Source of the DNA: CAIKZZ01 sp035604595
Lineage (GTDB): Bacteria > Pseudomonadota > Gammaproteobacteria > Steroidobacterales > Steroidobacteraceae
Direction of reading: 5' to 3'
NCBI GenBank assembly: GCA_035604595.1
Contig: DATNIE010000032.1
Coordinates: 4,600-68,599, forward strand
DNA length: 64,000 nt
Shown here: one piece after another, positions 32,690 through 42,180 of the stretch
Layout of the letters: each line of letters starts with the position of its first letter
Position numbering within the stretch: position 1 is the first letter of the stretch
Made by a program: the position numbers and the translations under genes
The notes under the pieces: generated by a model
Told to the model about the DNA's origin: nothing
Databases searched by the model: none
The model's input: the letters and a program-made list of their open reading frames with translations, nothing else

Positions 32690-34191
32690 TTGTAGGCCGT
32701 CCAGATCGTCTTGAGGTCGGCGTACTTGTCGATCGCATGCGGGGAGCGGTCGCGCCCGAAACCGGACTGCTTGAAGCCGCCGAACGGGGTGGCGAGCGAG
32801 GAGCGATCGTAGGTGTTGACCCAAACCGTCCCGCCGCGCAGCGCGCCGGACAGGCGGTGGGCGACGTTCATATCGGCGGTCCACACTGCCGCCGCGAGGC
32901 CGTAGATCGAGTCATTGGCGAGCCGCAACGCTTCCGTCTCGTCGCGGCAGGCCGACACCGTCAGCACCGGCCCGAAGATCTCCTCGCGCGCGACCCGCAT
33001 CGATGGCCTGACATCGTCGAGCGCGGTCGCCTCTACGTAGTACCCGCCGGTGTCGGCCATCGCCTGGCAGCCGCCGAAGGCCACGCGCGCACCCTCGGCC
33101 ACACCTGATTCGATGTAGCCGAGCACGCGCACCAGGTGGCCGCGGTCGATCAGCGCTCCCATCTGCGTTGCCGGGTCGAACGGATGGCCGAGCGTGATGG
33201 TCGAGGCGACACGCTCGATGCCGGCGATCAGGGCATCGCGCACGCGCTCGTGCACGATCACGCGCGAGCCCGCATGGCAGGTCTCACCCTGGTTGTAATA
33301 GATTCCCCAGGCGATACCGGAGGCCGCCGCCTCGAGGTCGGCGTCGGCCATCACGACGTGCGGGCTCTTGCCGCCACACTCGAGCGCGACGCGCTTGAGA
33401 TTCGACTCTCCGGCGTAGCGCATCATGAGCTTGCCGACCTCGGTCGAGCCGGTGAAGCTGACCATGTCGACGTCCGGATGCAGCGCGAGCGGCTTGCCGG
33501 CCTCCTCGCCGTAGCCCGGCACGACGTTGAGAACGCCCGGCGGCAGGCCCGCCTCGAGCGCGAGCTCGCCGAGCCGGATGGCCGTCAGCGGCGACTGTTC
33601 GGCCGGCTTCAGGACCACCGAGTTGCCCGCGAGCAGCGCAGGTCCCAGCTTCCAGGCACTGATGATCAGCGGATAGTTCCACGGCACGATCGCCGCCACC
33701 ACGCCGAGCGGCTCGCGTCGGATCAGCGCCAGCTCGTTGGGTCCCGTCGGCGCGATCTCGTCGTAGAGCTTGTCGGCGAACTCGGCGTAATAGGCGATGC
33801 AGTCGGCGGCGAACGGCACGTCGACGTTGACGGAGTTGAGGATCGGCTTGCCGACGTCGAGCGTTTCGAGGATCGCGAGCCGTTCGAGATCGGCGCGTAT
33901 CAGTTCCGCGAACCGGCTCAGCACCCGCCTGCGGTCCTTCGGGTCCGCGTGTCGCCACAGGCCGCGCTCGAAGCTGCGCCGCGCCGCGGCCACCGCCGCA
34001 TCGACGTCGGGCGACTCGCAGCGCGCGACCGCCGCGACCATCCGGCCGTCGATGGGGCTTATGTCGTCGAAGCTGCGGCCACTCAGCGCGCTCGTGAGCT
34101 TGCCGTCGATGAACGCACGGCCTTCAATCGGGAGGGCCCGGGCGCGCTGCTGCCAGGTGGCGCGGTCGCGAGTCGCGAGTGTCTCCGTCAC
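32686..34191 (-). CDS. Aldehyde dehydrogenase, PuuC/KauB aminoaldehyde type
   Basis: The 501-residue NAD(P)-dependent aldehyde dehydrogenase has VPWNYP, FTGSTEVGK, LECGGKSPH (general base), GETCHAGSR (nucleophilic Cys) and PFGGFKQSGFGRD. The overall motif set is that of gamma-glutamyl-aminobutyraldehyde or guanidinobutyraldehyde dehydrogenases. It starts at a GTG four bases after the stop of the alcohol dehydrogenase gene. It would oxidise the aldehyde formed by that enzyme, or by the AruI-like decarboxylase at 24.8 kb, whose product guanidinobutyraldehyde fits this family. Which one is not decided by the sequence. Confidence 0.9.
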   Translation of the reverse strand: MTETLATRDRATWQQRARALPIEGRAFIDGKLTSALSGRSFDDISPIDGRMVAAVARCESPDVDAAVAAARRSFERGLWRHADPKDRRRVLSRFAELIRADLERLAILETLDVGKPILNSVNVDVPFAADCIAYYAEFADKLYDEIAPTGPNELALIRREPLGVVAAIVPWNYPLIISAWKLGPALLAGNSVVLKPAEQSPLTAIRLGELALEAGLPPGVLNVVPGYGEEAGKPLALHPDVDMVSFTGSTEVGKLMMRYAGESNLKRVALECGGKSPHVVMADADLEAAASGIAWGIYYNQGETCHAGSRVIVHERVRDALIAGIERVASTITLGHPFDPATQMGALIDRGHLVRVLGYIESGVAEGARVAFGGCQAMADTGGYYVEATALDDVRPSMRVAREEIFGPVLTVSACRDETEALRLANDSIYGLAAAVWTADMNVAHRLSGALRGGTVWVNTYDRSSLATPFGGFKQSGFGRDRSPHAIDKYADLKTIWTAYK

Positions 34192-34195
34192 GGGT

Positions 34196-35353
34196 TCAGT
34201 GCTCCGTCAAGACTGCAGTCGCGAACCTCAGCAGATCCGCATCCGCGACCGTTCGCCGGTTCGACTGACGCATCGCGGCGTTTTCCGGGCGCGCCATCTG
34301 CGCGGCGAGCGCCGCCGGGGTCACGTGGTCGTGGCCCTCGCCGGCGAGCGAGACCTTGACCCCCGAATCGCGCAGCAGGCGGTCGAACGCCGCCGGGAGC
34401 CGGCGCGCCTCGCGGGGCTCGCCCATCGCCGCAGCGGCGGCGGCGAAGCGCCCGTCGGGATCCTCGGCCACGTTCCAGGGGAGCGTCGCCCGGAGCGCAA
34501 GCCCGACCGCGCGCCCGTGGTGCACGGGGCGGAGCGAGGCGAGCGCGTGGCCGATGTTGTGCGCGATCGCGGTGCCGCAGTTGTCGATGCCAATCCCGGC
34601 GAGCGTCGCCGCCCATTGCAGTCCCGCGCGTGCAGAGAGGTCCCCGGGCGCGGCCACGGCCCGGCGCAGGTGCCGCACGACGAGCGCGATCGCCCGGTGG
34701 CAGTAGAGGTCATTGACCTCGTTGGCATTGGCATTCGTCGATGCCTCGATCGCATGCACCAGCGCGTCAATGCCGGTGGCCGCGGTCAGCGCGGCAGGCA
34801 AGCCCGTCGTCAGCACCGGATCGAGCACGATCAGCACGGGCTTGAGCTCATCGCCCCAGAGCCACACCTTGGCGCCGTCCGCGGCGGCGAATACCGCCGT
34901 GCGCGTCGCTTCCGATCCCGTCCCGGACGTTGTCGGCACGCACACCGAGACGAGCCGGGTCGCCGGAAAAGGATTGGCGCAGAGCCCATAGTGGCTTGCA
35001 CCCGCGCGCCCCGCGGCGATTGCGGCGATCGCCTTGCCGACGTCCATCGCCGAGCCACCGCCGAGCCCGACCACCATCGCGACGTGCTCGCGGCGCGCGA
35101 GCTCGGTGGCGGCATCGACCTGCGCCATCGTCGGATCGCTCTTCAGGTCGCTGAAGCGGAGGACGCCGAAGCCCGCCCGGCCGAGCGCCGCCGCCGCCGT
35201 GTCGATGGCGCCGCTCGGACCGAGTCCCGGATCGGCGACGAGGAGCACGCCACTCTTGGCGGGCACGCGGCCCGCCAGCGCCGTGCCGAGCGTCTCGAGT
35301 GACCCGGCACCCTGCGTGATCTCAGGTACCCGTGCCAGTGAAATAGCGCTCAT
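34196..35353 (-). CDS. Iron-containing alcohol dehydrogenase (group III)
   Basis: The 385-residue protein has the NAD-binding VVGLGGGSAMDVGKAIA, the PTTSGTGSE motif and the metal ligands in GIDALVHAIEA and PVHHGRAVGLAL plus IAHNIGHALAS. These are diagnostic of Fe-dependent alcohol dehydrogenases. The ATG at 35353 has GGGAG five bases upstream; the longer frame to 35998 runs antisense into the LysR gene and is rejected. It is the promoter-proximal gene of a three-gene minus-strand operon and is divergent from the LysR regulator at 35657, which probably controls it. Confidence 0.88.
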   Translation of the reverse strand: MSAISLARVPEITQGAGSLETLGTALAGRVPAKSGVLLVADPGLGPSGAIDTAAAALGRAGFGVLRFSDLKSDPTMAQVDAATELARREHVAMVVGLGGGSAMDVGKAIAAIAAGRAGASHYGLCANPFPATRLVSVCVPTTSGTGSEATRTAVFAAADGAKVWLWGDELKPVLIVLDPVLTTGLPAALTAATGIDALVHAIEASTNANANEVNDLYCHRAIALVVRHLRRAVAAPGDLSARAGLQWAATLAGIGIDNCGTAIAHNIGHALASLRPVHHGRAVGLALRATLPWNVAEDPDGRFAAAAAAMGEPREARRLPAAFDRLLRDSGVKVSLAGEGHDHVTPAALAAQMARPENAAMRQSNRRTVADADLLRFATAVLTEH

Positions 35354-35656
35354 GTGACTCCCGTGTGCGGCGGGCGATCCAGGCCGTGCCGCAGAGCCCG
35401 ATCTGGCGCCGCGACTGTGCGTACACCCTGCCCGCGCCGCAGGTCGACCCGACGCCGGCCGCCAGAGTTCCACAGTTGCCAGGACCATAGAAGCCGAGAA
35501 ATTGGATCGGGGGCATCGTAAAAAGGCATTGGCGGGCGCGCCCTCGTTGGCCCACGCTTCGCACCGTGGCAGCCGCGATGCTGCACCGCAGCGCCGCGGG
35601 ACGCGACGTAGAATGAGCACCGGTCCGCAGGGACTCGGGCCGAGGAGGGACGACCG
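35354..35656. other. 303-base divergent intergenic region between alcohol dehydrogenase and LysR genes
   Basis: No credible gene is seen here. A -10-like TAGAAT lies at 35609-35614, about 43 bases before the LysR start, without a clear -35 box. The rest is GC-rich with no obvious long inverted repeat. A LysR auto- and target-promoter region is expected at this position. Confidence 0.4.
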
Positions 35657-36622
35657 ATGGACAGAGTGCGGATCGACCGGCGGTGGCTGCCGCTCAATGC
35701 ATTGCGGGCCTTCGAGGCGGTCGCCAAGCACGGCAGCTTCACCGGGGCCGCGAACGCGCTGCTGATCTCCCAGAGCGCGCTGTCGCGCCATGTGATATCG
35801 CTCGAGAAGCTGATCGGCGTGCAGCTGTTCGAGCGCCGCCCCCACTCGCTCGTGCTCACCAAGGCCGGCCAGCACCTGCTGCCCGCAGTCGCCAAGTCGT
35901 TCGACCGGCTCGAGTACTCGCTCGATGAGGTCAAAAGCTCGCGCGCCCCGACGCTGCGGACGCTGCGCGTCCAGATGCCACCGACCTTCGCGGTGCACCT
36001 CGCGGTGCCCATCCTGAGGGACTTCCGCCGCGCCAACTGCGAGGTCGAGATCGATCTCGTCAGCCCCTACGGCGTCGGCCCGCCGCCCAGCGACGTCGAC
36101 GTCGCGGTGGTGTACTCGAAGCCCACCGTCACCGACTCGGTCAGCGACCTCTTATGGCCAGTCCGGCAGGGGATCCTGTGCCACCCCGGCCTCGCGGAGC
36201 GCCACGCGGGCAAGGATCTCGCAACGTTCATCCAGGACAACGAGCTCATCCACGTCCGGATTGACAACCTGCCGCGTCATTACTTCTGGGGTCAGTTCGC
36301 GCGCCAGGCCAATCTCGGGCCGGTCAGCTTCGAACGCGGCCTTGTATTCGACACGGCGTTGCTGGCCGTGCAGTACGCGCTCAGCGGCGAGGGCCTGGCA
36401 CTCGTTGACCTCAACATGTTTCGCGACGACATCGAGGCGGGCCGGCTGGTCTGCCCGTTCGACGACACGCTGGACGATGGCTTCGGCTATTACCTGATCA
36501 CCGACCCCGAGGCGCTGAGCGACACCGCGATTGCGTTGTTCCGCTCGTGGCTGATCGAGCATTTCGGGCAACGCAAGGCCGGGGATGAGTCCCGCGTGCG
36601 TCTCGCGGTCTCGAATGAATGA
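35657..36622 (+). CDS. LysR-family transcriptional regulator, GcvA type
   Basis: The 321-residue regulator opens with RRWLPLNALRAFEAVAKHGSFTGAAN (in part) and the recognition helix ISQSALSRHVISLEKLIG, followed by a periplasmic-binding-like effector domain. The start is well supported by GAGGAGGGACG upstream. It is divergent from the alcohol dehydrogenase operon and upstream of the MttB-like gene, so it may control either or both. It is a separate subfamily member from the LysR at the left end; both belong to the GcvA-like clade often linked to glycine and betaine metabolism. Confidence 0.9.
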   Translation: MDRVRIDRRWLPLNALRAFEAVAKHGSFTGAANALLISQSALSRHVISLEKLIGVQLFERRPHSLVLTKAGQHLLPAVAKSFDRLEYSLDEVKSSRAPTLRTLRVQMPPTFAVHLAVPILRDFRRANCEVEIDLVSPYGVGPPPSDVDVAVVYSKPTVTDSVSDLLWPVRQGILCHPGLAERHAGKDLATFIQDNELIHVRIDNLPRHYFWGQFARQANLGPVSFERGLVFDTALLAVQYALSGEGLALVDLNMFRDDIEAGRLVCPFDDTLDDGFGYYLITDPEALSDTAIALFRSWLIEHFGQRKAGDESRVRLAVSNE

Positions 36623-36751
36623 AGCCGCTGTCCGCCGCGGCGCACGCGGCTCCATCGGATCGTATCGCGGTTTTGGCCGCCGGCTGTGCCCGCCCCGCGC
36701 CGCGCGTGCCGCGATCAGCCGTTCCATCCAGAGCCCCGGAGTAGCCCCCGC

Positions 36752-38308
36752 ATGAGAGAGCGCGATGAGCAGGCAGGCCGCCGCAACCGGCGCCGGCCCG
36801 GGCAGCCCGAGGCCAGCCACGCCGTATTCGACCGCACCGGCTCGTATCGCCACCTGCGCAATCCGTTCGAGCCGCTGAAGGTGTTCTCCGACGACGAGGT
36901 CGCCTCGATCCATGCCGCGGCCCTGACGATCCTCGAGACGCAGGGCATGCGGGTGCTGCTGCCCGAAGCGCGGCGGGTCTATGCGACCGGCGGCGCGACC
37001 GTCGATGAGGCGACGCAGATGGTGCGGATCGACCGGGGCCTCGTGACCGCCTCGATTGCAACCGCGCCGCGCGAGATCACGCTGCACGCCAAGGACCCCG
37101 CACGGAACATGCCGATATTCGGCCGGCACGTCGCGTTCTCGCCGACCTCCGGACCGCCCAACATCATCGACACGAAGGGCGGGCGCCGGTCCGGGACCTT
37201 CGAGGACTTCTGCAACCTGCTGAAGCTGACGCAGAGCTTCGAGGTGTTGCACGTGCTCGGCGGCGGAGTCGAGCCGCAGGACATACCGGTCCAGGTGCGG
37301 CACCTGCAGACGACCCGCGCGATGCTGACCCTGACCGACAAGATTCCGCTGCCCTTTGCGCGGGGTCCGGGGCAGAACGCCGACAACTTCGAGCTGATCC
37401 GGATCGCCTACGGCCTCAGCCCGGAGGAGTTCCGCTCGCGGCCGTACACGGCCACCGTCATCAACACCAACTCACCGCTCCAGCTCGACATCCCGATGGC
37501 CGGCGGCATCCTCGACTACGCCGCGGCGGGGCAGGTGCTGGTCATCACGCCGTTCACGCTCGCCGGGGCGATGGCGCCGGTGACGATCGCCGGGGCACTG
37601 ACGCTCGCGCACGCCGAGGCGCTCGCCGGTCTCACGCTCGCGCAGATCGTCCGGCCCGGGGCCCCGATCGTCTACGGCAGCTTCACCTCGAACGTCGACA
37701 TGAAGTCGGGCTCGCCCGCCTTCGGTACGCCCGAGTACGTCAAGTCCTCGTTCGGCGCCGGCCAGCTCGCGCGTCATCTCGGGATCCCGTGGCGGTCGTC
37801 CAATGCCACCGCCTCGAACACGCCCGACGCCCAGGCGGCGTACGAGTCGCAGATGAGCCTGTGGGGCGCGCTGCTGGGCGGGTCCAATTTCATAGTGCAC
37901 GCCGCCGGCTGGCTGGAGAGCGGGCTCGCGACGTCCTATGAGAAATTCATGCTCGACATCGAGATGCTGCAAATGTTCGCAGAGATCTTCCAGCCGCTCG
38001 GCGCGACCGCGGCGGATCTCGCGCTCGAGGCCATCGCCGAGGTGGGTCCGAGCGGGCACTTCTTCGGCTGTGCACACACCATGGAACGCTACCGGAGCGC
38101 GTTCTACGCCCCGCTGGTCTCGGACTGGCGGAACTTCGGCCAGTGGGCCGAGGCCGGCTGCCACACGGCCACCGAGCGGGCGAGCATGCTCTGGCAGGAG
38201 ACCCTCGCCCGCTACGTCGCGCCGACGCGTGACCCGGCTGTCGTCGAGGCGCTCGACGCCTTTGTTGCGCGTCGCACCGCCGAGGGCGGCGCGCCGCCGG
38301 TCAGCTGA
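36752..38308 (+). CDS. MttB-superfamily (trimethylamine methyltransferase-like) protein, non-pyrrolysine
   Basis: The 518-residue protein resembles trimethylamine methyltransferase MttB: MRVLLPEARRVYATGGATVDE, IIDTKGGRRSGTFEDF, GAMAPVTIAGALTLAHAEALAG (in part) and the glycine-rich barrel. No in-frame TAG exists, so it is a pyrrolysine-free homologue like glycine betaine methyltransferase MtgB. Such enzymes demethylate quaternary amines to a corrinoid protein. No corrinoid protein (MttC type) or reactivating enzyme is in the window. Start is the ATG at 36752 with GGAG upstream. The next gene, 87 bases on, is a dimethylglycine-dehydrogenase-like flavoprotein. Confidence 0.88.
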   Translation: MRERDEQAGRRNRRRPGQPEASHAVFDRTGSYRHLRNPFEPLKVFSDDEVASIHAAALTILETQGMRVLLPEARRVYATGGATVDEATQMVRIDRGLVTASIATAPREITLHAKDPARNMPIFGRHVAFSPTSGPPNIIDTKGGRRSGTFEDFCNLLKLTQSFEVLHVLGGGVEPQDIPVQVRHLQTTRAMLTLTDKIPLPFARGPGQNADNFELIRIAYGLSPEEFRSRPYTATVINTNSPLQLDIPMAGGILDYAAAGQVLVITPFTLAGAMAPVTIAGALTLAHAEALAGLTLAQIVRPGAPIVYGSFTSNVDMKSGSPAFGTPEYVKSSFGAGQLARHLGIPWRSSNATASNTPDAQAAYESQMSLWGALLGGSNFIVHAAGWLESGLATSYEKFMLDIEMLQMFAEIFQPLGATAADLALEAIAEVGPSGHFFGCAHTMERYRSAFYAPLVSDWRNFGQWAEAGCHTATERASMLWQETLARYVAPTRDPAVVEALDAFVARRTAEGGAPPVS

Positions 38309-38395
38309 TCGCGGGCGGCGCGAGGCGCACCCATGGCCGCACGGCTGTGGGGCGCGCTTCATTCAAACAGTCAGTCAGGGAGCCGGGGACGGGGT

Positions 38396-40807
38396 ATGCG
38401 CACTCACGTGCAGGCGGCGGTGATCGGCGGGGGCGTGGTGGGCGCGAGCGTGCTTTATCACCTGACCAAAGCGGGCTGGAAGGACGTGCTGCTGATTGAG
38501 CGCGCGGAGCTGACCTCGGGCTCGACGTGGCACGCGGCCGGCGGCATGCACACGGTCAACGGCGATCCGAACGTCGCGAAATTACAGCAGTACACGATCA
38601 ACCTGTACAAGGAGATCGAGCGCATCTCCGGCCAGTCCTGCAGCGTGCATATCACCGGCGGCATCATGCTCGCCGGCACGCCCGAGCGCCTCGACTGGCT
38701 CAAGATGGCCAAGGCGCGCGGCCGCTATCTCGGCATGGAGCTCGAGCTGTTGTCGGTGGCCGAGGCCAAGAAGATCTTCCCGCTGCTCGACGAGGCGCAT
38801 TTCCTGGGCGCGATGTACGACCCGATCGAGGGTCACGTCGATCCGTATGGCGTGACGCACGCCTATGCCAAGTGCGCGCAACTCGCCGGCGCCGAGATCG
38901 TCCGCCAGACCCGGGTGACGGATCTGAAGGCACGCAGTGATGGCACCTGGGACGTCATCACGACCGCCGGCACGGTGCACGCCGAGCACGTCGTCAATGC
39001 CGGGGGTCTGTGGGCCCGCGAGATCGGCCGCTTCGTGGGGCTCGAGCTCCCGATCCTTGCGATGGAGCATCAGTACCTGATCACCGAGGACCTGCCGGAG
39101 TTTCGCGGCCAGCAGGAGCAGCTGCACTGCATCGACTTCGAGGGCGAGATCTACATGCGCCAGGAGCGCGGCGGCATGCTGATGGGGACCTACGAACGCG
39201 CCGGTGTCCCGTGGTCGCCGCGGACGACGCCGTGGGACTTCAGCCAGGAGCTGCTGCCCAACGACCTGGAACGGATTGCACCGAGCCTTGAGGTCGGGTT
39301 CAAGCATTTCCCGCGGCTCGAAAGCGCCGGCATCAAGACGATCGTCAACGGTCCGTTCACGTTCGCGCCGGACGGCAATCCGCTGGTCGGCCCGGTGCGC
39401 GGACTCAGGAACTTCTGGGTGGCGTGCGGGGTCATGGCGGGCCTCAGCCAGGGCGGCGGCGTCGGACTGTCGCTCGCCAGCTGGATGGTCGACGGTGACC
39501 CGGGCGCCGACATCTGGGGCATGGACGTCGCGCGCTACGGCGACTGGGCGACACTCGCCTATACGAATGCCAAGGTGCGGGAAAATTATTCGCGGCGCTT
39601 CCGCATCCGCTTTCCGAACGAGGAGCTGGAGGCCGCGCGGCCGCTGCGCACGACGCCGATATACGACCGCCTCAAGGCTGCGAACGCCGTGTTCGGCGAT
39701 TACTGCGGCCTCGAGCACGCACTGTGGTTCGCACCGAAGGGCGAGGCCCCGCACGAGCAGGTCACCTGGCACCGCTCCAACGCGCACCCCGCCGTCGCGG
39801 CGGAATGCCGGGCGGTGCGCGAAGCGGTCGGCCTGCTCGAGATCTCGAACTACGGCAAGTTCGAGATCACCGGCCCCGCCGCCGCCGGGTGGCTCGGCCG
39901 GGTGATGGCGAACCGCATCCCGAGTATCGGGCGCATGGCGCTCGCGCCGATGCTGAACGAGCGCGGTCGCCTGATCGGCGACTTCACGGTGTGCCGGCTG
40001 TCGGCCGAGCGGTTCTTCCTGATCGGCACCTACGCGGCCGAGAGCTTCTACGTGCGCTGGTTTGAGCATCACCTGCCGCCCAGCGGCGTCACGGTCCGGC
40101 CCTGTGCGATGGAGTATGTCGGCCTCTCGGTTGCCGGTCCCAGCTCCCGCGCGCTGCTGCAGTCTCTCGTTGAGGAGGATCTCGCGACCGCCGCGTTCCC
40201 GTTCATGACATTCCGCAGGGTCGACGTCGGCATGGTCCCCGCGCTCGTCGGGCGCGTGTCATTCACCGGCGATCTGGGCTACGAGATCTGGGTGACGACC
40301 GACTACCAGCGGACGCTATACGACCTGCTGTCGCAGGCGGGGCGGGCGTTTGGCCTCACGAACATCGGCGGGCGGGCGCTCAACGCGCTCCGGCTCGAGA
40401 AAAGCTTCGGTACCTGGGCGAGGGAATTCCGCCCGATCTATGGGCCCTTCGAGGCCGGACTCGGCCGCTTCATCGATCTGAAGAAGGACGACTTCATCGG
40501 CAAGCACGCCGCGGCAGAGCAGAAGGAGCGCGGTGGCGAACGCCGGCTGATCACGCTCGCGATCGCGGCGCACGATGCGGATGCGATCGGCGATGAGCCG
40601 ATCTGGCACGACGGCCGGGTGGTCGGCTGGGTGACCTCCGGCGGCTACGGCCACAGCGTGCAGCAGTCGATCGCGCTCGGTTACGTCAACAACGACGTCG
40701 CCGCGGCGACCATCGGGTTCGAGGTCGAGCTGATCGGCGAGCGGCGCAAGGCCGTGCGGCTCACCGAAGCCGCGTTCGATCCGAGCGGCGCGCGCATGCG
40801 CGGCTGA
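38396..40807 (+). CDS. Dimethylglycine/sarcosine dehydrogenase-like flavoprotein with folate-binding domain
   Basis: This 803-residue two-part enzyme has an N-terminal D-amino-acid-oxidase-like FAD domain (AVIGGGVVGASVLYHL) with the covalent-FAD histidine candidate His46 (SGSTWHAAGGM). Its C-terminal half, from about 430, is GcvT-like (GKFEITGPAAAGWL, RVSFTGDLGYEIWV) and binds tetrahydrofolate. It oxidatively demethylates N,N-dimethylglycine or sarcosine, passing the one-carbon unit to folate. The ATG at 38396 follows GGGGACGGGG. It would complete betaine breakdown after glycine betaine is reduced to dimethylglycine by the MttB-like or Rieske enzymes. Confidence 0.9.
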   Translation: MRTHVQAAVIGGGVVGASVLYHLTKAGWKDVLLIERAELTSGSTWHAAGGMHTVNGDPNVAKLQQYTINLYKEIERISGQSCSVHITGGIMLAGTPERLDWLKMAKARGRYLGMELELLSVAEAKKIFPLLDEAHFLGAMYDPIEGHVDPYGVTHAYAKCAQLAGAEIVRQTRVTDLKARSDGTWDVITTAGTVHAEHVVNAGGLWAREIGRFVGLELPILAMEHQYLITEDLPEFRGQQEQLHCIDFEGEIYMRQERGGMLMGTYERAGVPWSPRTTPWDFSQELLPNDLERIAPSLEVGFKHFPRLESAGIKTIVNGPFTFAPDGNPLVGPVRGLRNFWVACGVMAGLSQGGGVGLSLASWMVDGDPGADIWGMDVARYGDWATLAYTNAKVRENYSRRFRIRFPNEELEAARPLRTTPIYDRLKAANAVFGDYCGLEHALWFAPKGEAPHEQVTWHRSNAHPAVAAECRAVREAVGLLEISNYGKFEITGPAAAGWLGRVMANRIPSIGRMALAPMLNERGRLIGDFTVCRLSAERFFLIGTYAAESFYVRWFEHHLPPSGVTVRPCAMEYVGLSVAGPSSRALLQSLVEEDLATAAFPFMTFRRVDVGMVPALVGRVSFTGDLGYEIWVTTDYQRTLYDLLSQAGRAFGLTNIGGRALNALRLEKSFGTWAREFRPIYGPFEAGLGRFIDLKKDDFIGKHAAAEQKERGGERRLITLAIAAHDADAIGDEPIWHDGRVVGWVTSGGYGHSVQQSIALGYVNNDVAAATIGFEVELIGERRKAVRLTEAAFDPSGARMRG

Positions 40808-40821
40808 GGCCTAAGTCGCCG

Positions 40822-42111
40822 TCACGCAGCGGCCGCACGGCGGGCGGCCCGGCGCAGGCTGGCCGCGCGCCCGCGCGCAGCCCAGTCGATGGGCTCGACC
40901 TTCGGCAGAATGACAACCCAGCCGAAGAAGCCAACCAGGTTGACGATGCCGGCGAGCACGAACGCGCTCCAGTAGCTGCCAGTGGCATCGATCAGGACGC
41001 CTGTGAGCGTCAGTGCGAACAGCCCCGGCAGGTTACCGAGCCCGTTCTGCACACCGACCCAGCGCGCGGCGGCCTCCGTTCCCGCGATGATCTGCGGAAT
41101 CGCGAAATAGCCCGGCGAGGAGAAGCCGAGCACGACCTCGTAGGCATACAGGCACGCGAGTGCCGGCTTCACCGGCAGGACGACGATGCCGAGCATGCAA
41201 CCGATGCCGAGCAGGTGCGCGAGCGCCATCGGCAGCTTGTGCGCAAAGGTCGCCGAGCCGCCCGCGCGCACCCAGCGGTCGATCGCCCACCCAGCAAGAA
41301 GCGCCGCCGCGGCGTTCAGCGCGTAGGCACTGGAGGCGACGGCTGCCATCTCGTCCATGCTGAAGCCCCGCGAGCTCACGAGGTAGCTCGGCAGCCAGCC
41401 GAGGATGAAGTAGAAGTTGTAGTTGCCGCAGAAATGGCCGATGGCGGCACCCCAAAGGCCGCGCTCGCGCAGAATCTCGCCGACCGACGGGATCGGCACG
41501 TCGGGCGCCGCCGGCGCCTTGGCGATCGTCACCTCGGGCACGACGACGCGCGACCACGGCAGCAGCCAGATGAGGGAGGCGAGGCCGAATAGGATGAACA
41601 CCGGGCGCCACCCGATACGCGCCATCAGCATCCCGCCGAGCAGCGTGCCAACCGCCGGGCCCACCAGGTAGCCAAAGCCCGTGAGCCCATTCGCGAGCCC
41701 CACATGCTCCGCCGGGACGCGTTCGGCGATCAGCTTCGAGGTGGTCGTGAATCCCGCGCTCTCGCCAATACCGAGCACGAATCTGAGCGCCAGGACCGAG
41801 TAGAAGCCGACGACGAAGCCGGTGAGCAGGGTCGCGATCGACCAGATCGCAGCGCCGATGCCGAGCACGATCTTGGCGCCATAGCGATCGGCAAGCCAGC
41901 CAGCGGGGAACTGCGCACAGGTGTAGGTGAAGTAGAACGCGGCCAAGAGCACGCCGAAGCGCGTCGCGGTCAGATGCAGATCCGCCTGGAGCAGGGGACC
42001 CGCGGTCGCGAGGTTGCCGCGGTCTATGTAGTTGATGAAGAGCGATGCCGCCATCAGCAGCACCAGCCAGGACGGCGACGTCGGCGCGCGCAGCGCCTGA
42101 GCTTTGGTCAC
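40822..42111 (-). CDS. MFS transporter, anion:cation symporter (ACS)-like
   Basis: The 429-residue transporter has twelve predicted membrane segments, NYIDRGNLATA in helix 1, the GWLADRYGAK loop and the GIGESAGFTTTSKLIAERVP motif typical of the ACS/phthalate/hexuronate family. It is the last gene of the minus-strand carnitine dehydrogenase operon, 69 bases downstream of the acyl-CoA dehydrogenase. Import of the substrate of that operon, possibly a betaine or related organic acid, is the simplest role. It converges on the dimethylglycine dehydrogenase gene with 14 bases between the stops. Confidence 0.88.
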   Translation of the reverse strand: MTKAQALRAPTSPSWLVLLMAASLFINYIDRGNLATAGPLLQADLHLTATRFGVLLAAFYFTYTCAQFPAGWLADRYGAKIVLGIGAAIWSIATLLTGFVVGFYSVLALRFVLGIGESAGFTTTSKLIAERVPAEHVGLANGLTGFGYLVGPAVGTLLGGMLMARIGWRPVFILFGLASLIWLLPWSRVVVPEVTIAKAPAAPDVPIPSVGEILRERGLWGAAIGHFCGNYNFYFILGWLPSYLVSSRGFSMDEMAAVASSAYALNAAAALLAGWAIDRWVRAGGSATFAHKLPMALAHLLGIGCMLGIVVLPVKPALACLYAYEVVLGFSSPGYFAIPQIIAGTEAAARWVGVQNGLGNLPGLFALTLTGVLIDATGSYWSAFVLAGIVNLVGFFGWVVILPKVEPIDWAARGRAASLRRAARRAAAA

Positions 42112-42180
42112 TCGGTATCCCCCGCTCCCGTTTGATGCTACTGGAGGCGGGGGCCGTGCGCCACCGGCGCGCTTCGCGTG

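Noticed and set aside
36752..38308. Pyrrolysine-containing MttB (in-frame amber codon)
   Set aside because: The frame has no internal TAG, so it is a non-pyrrolysine homologue.
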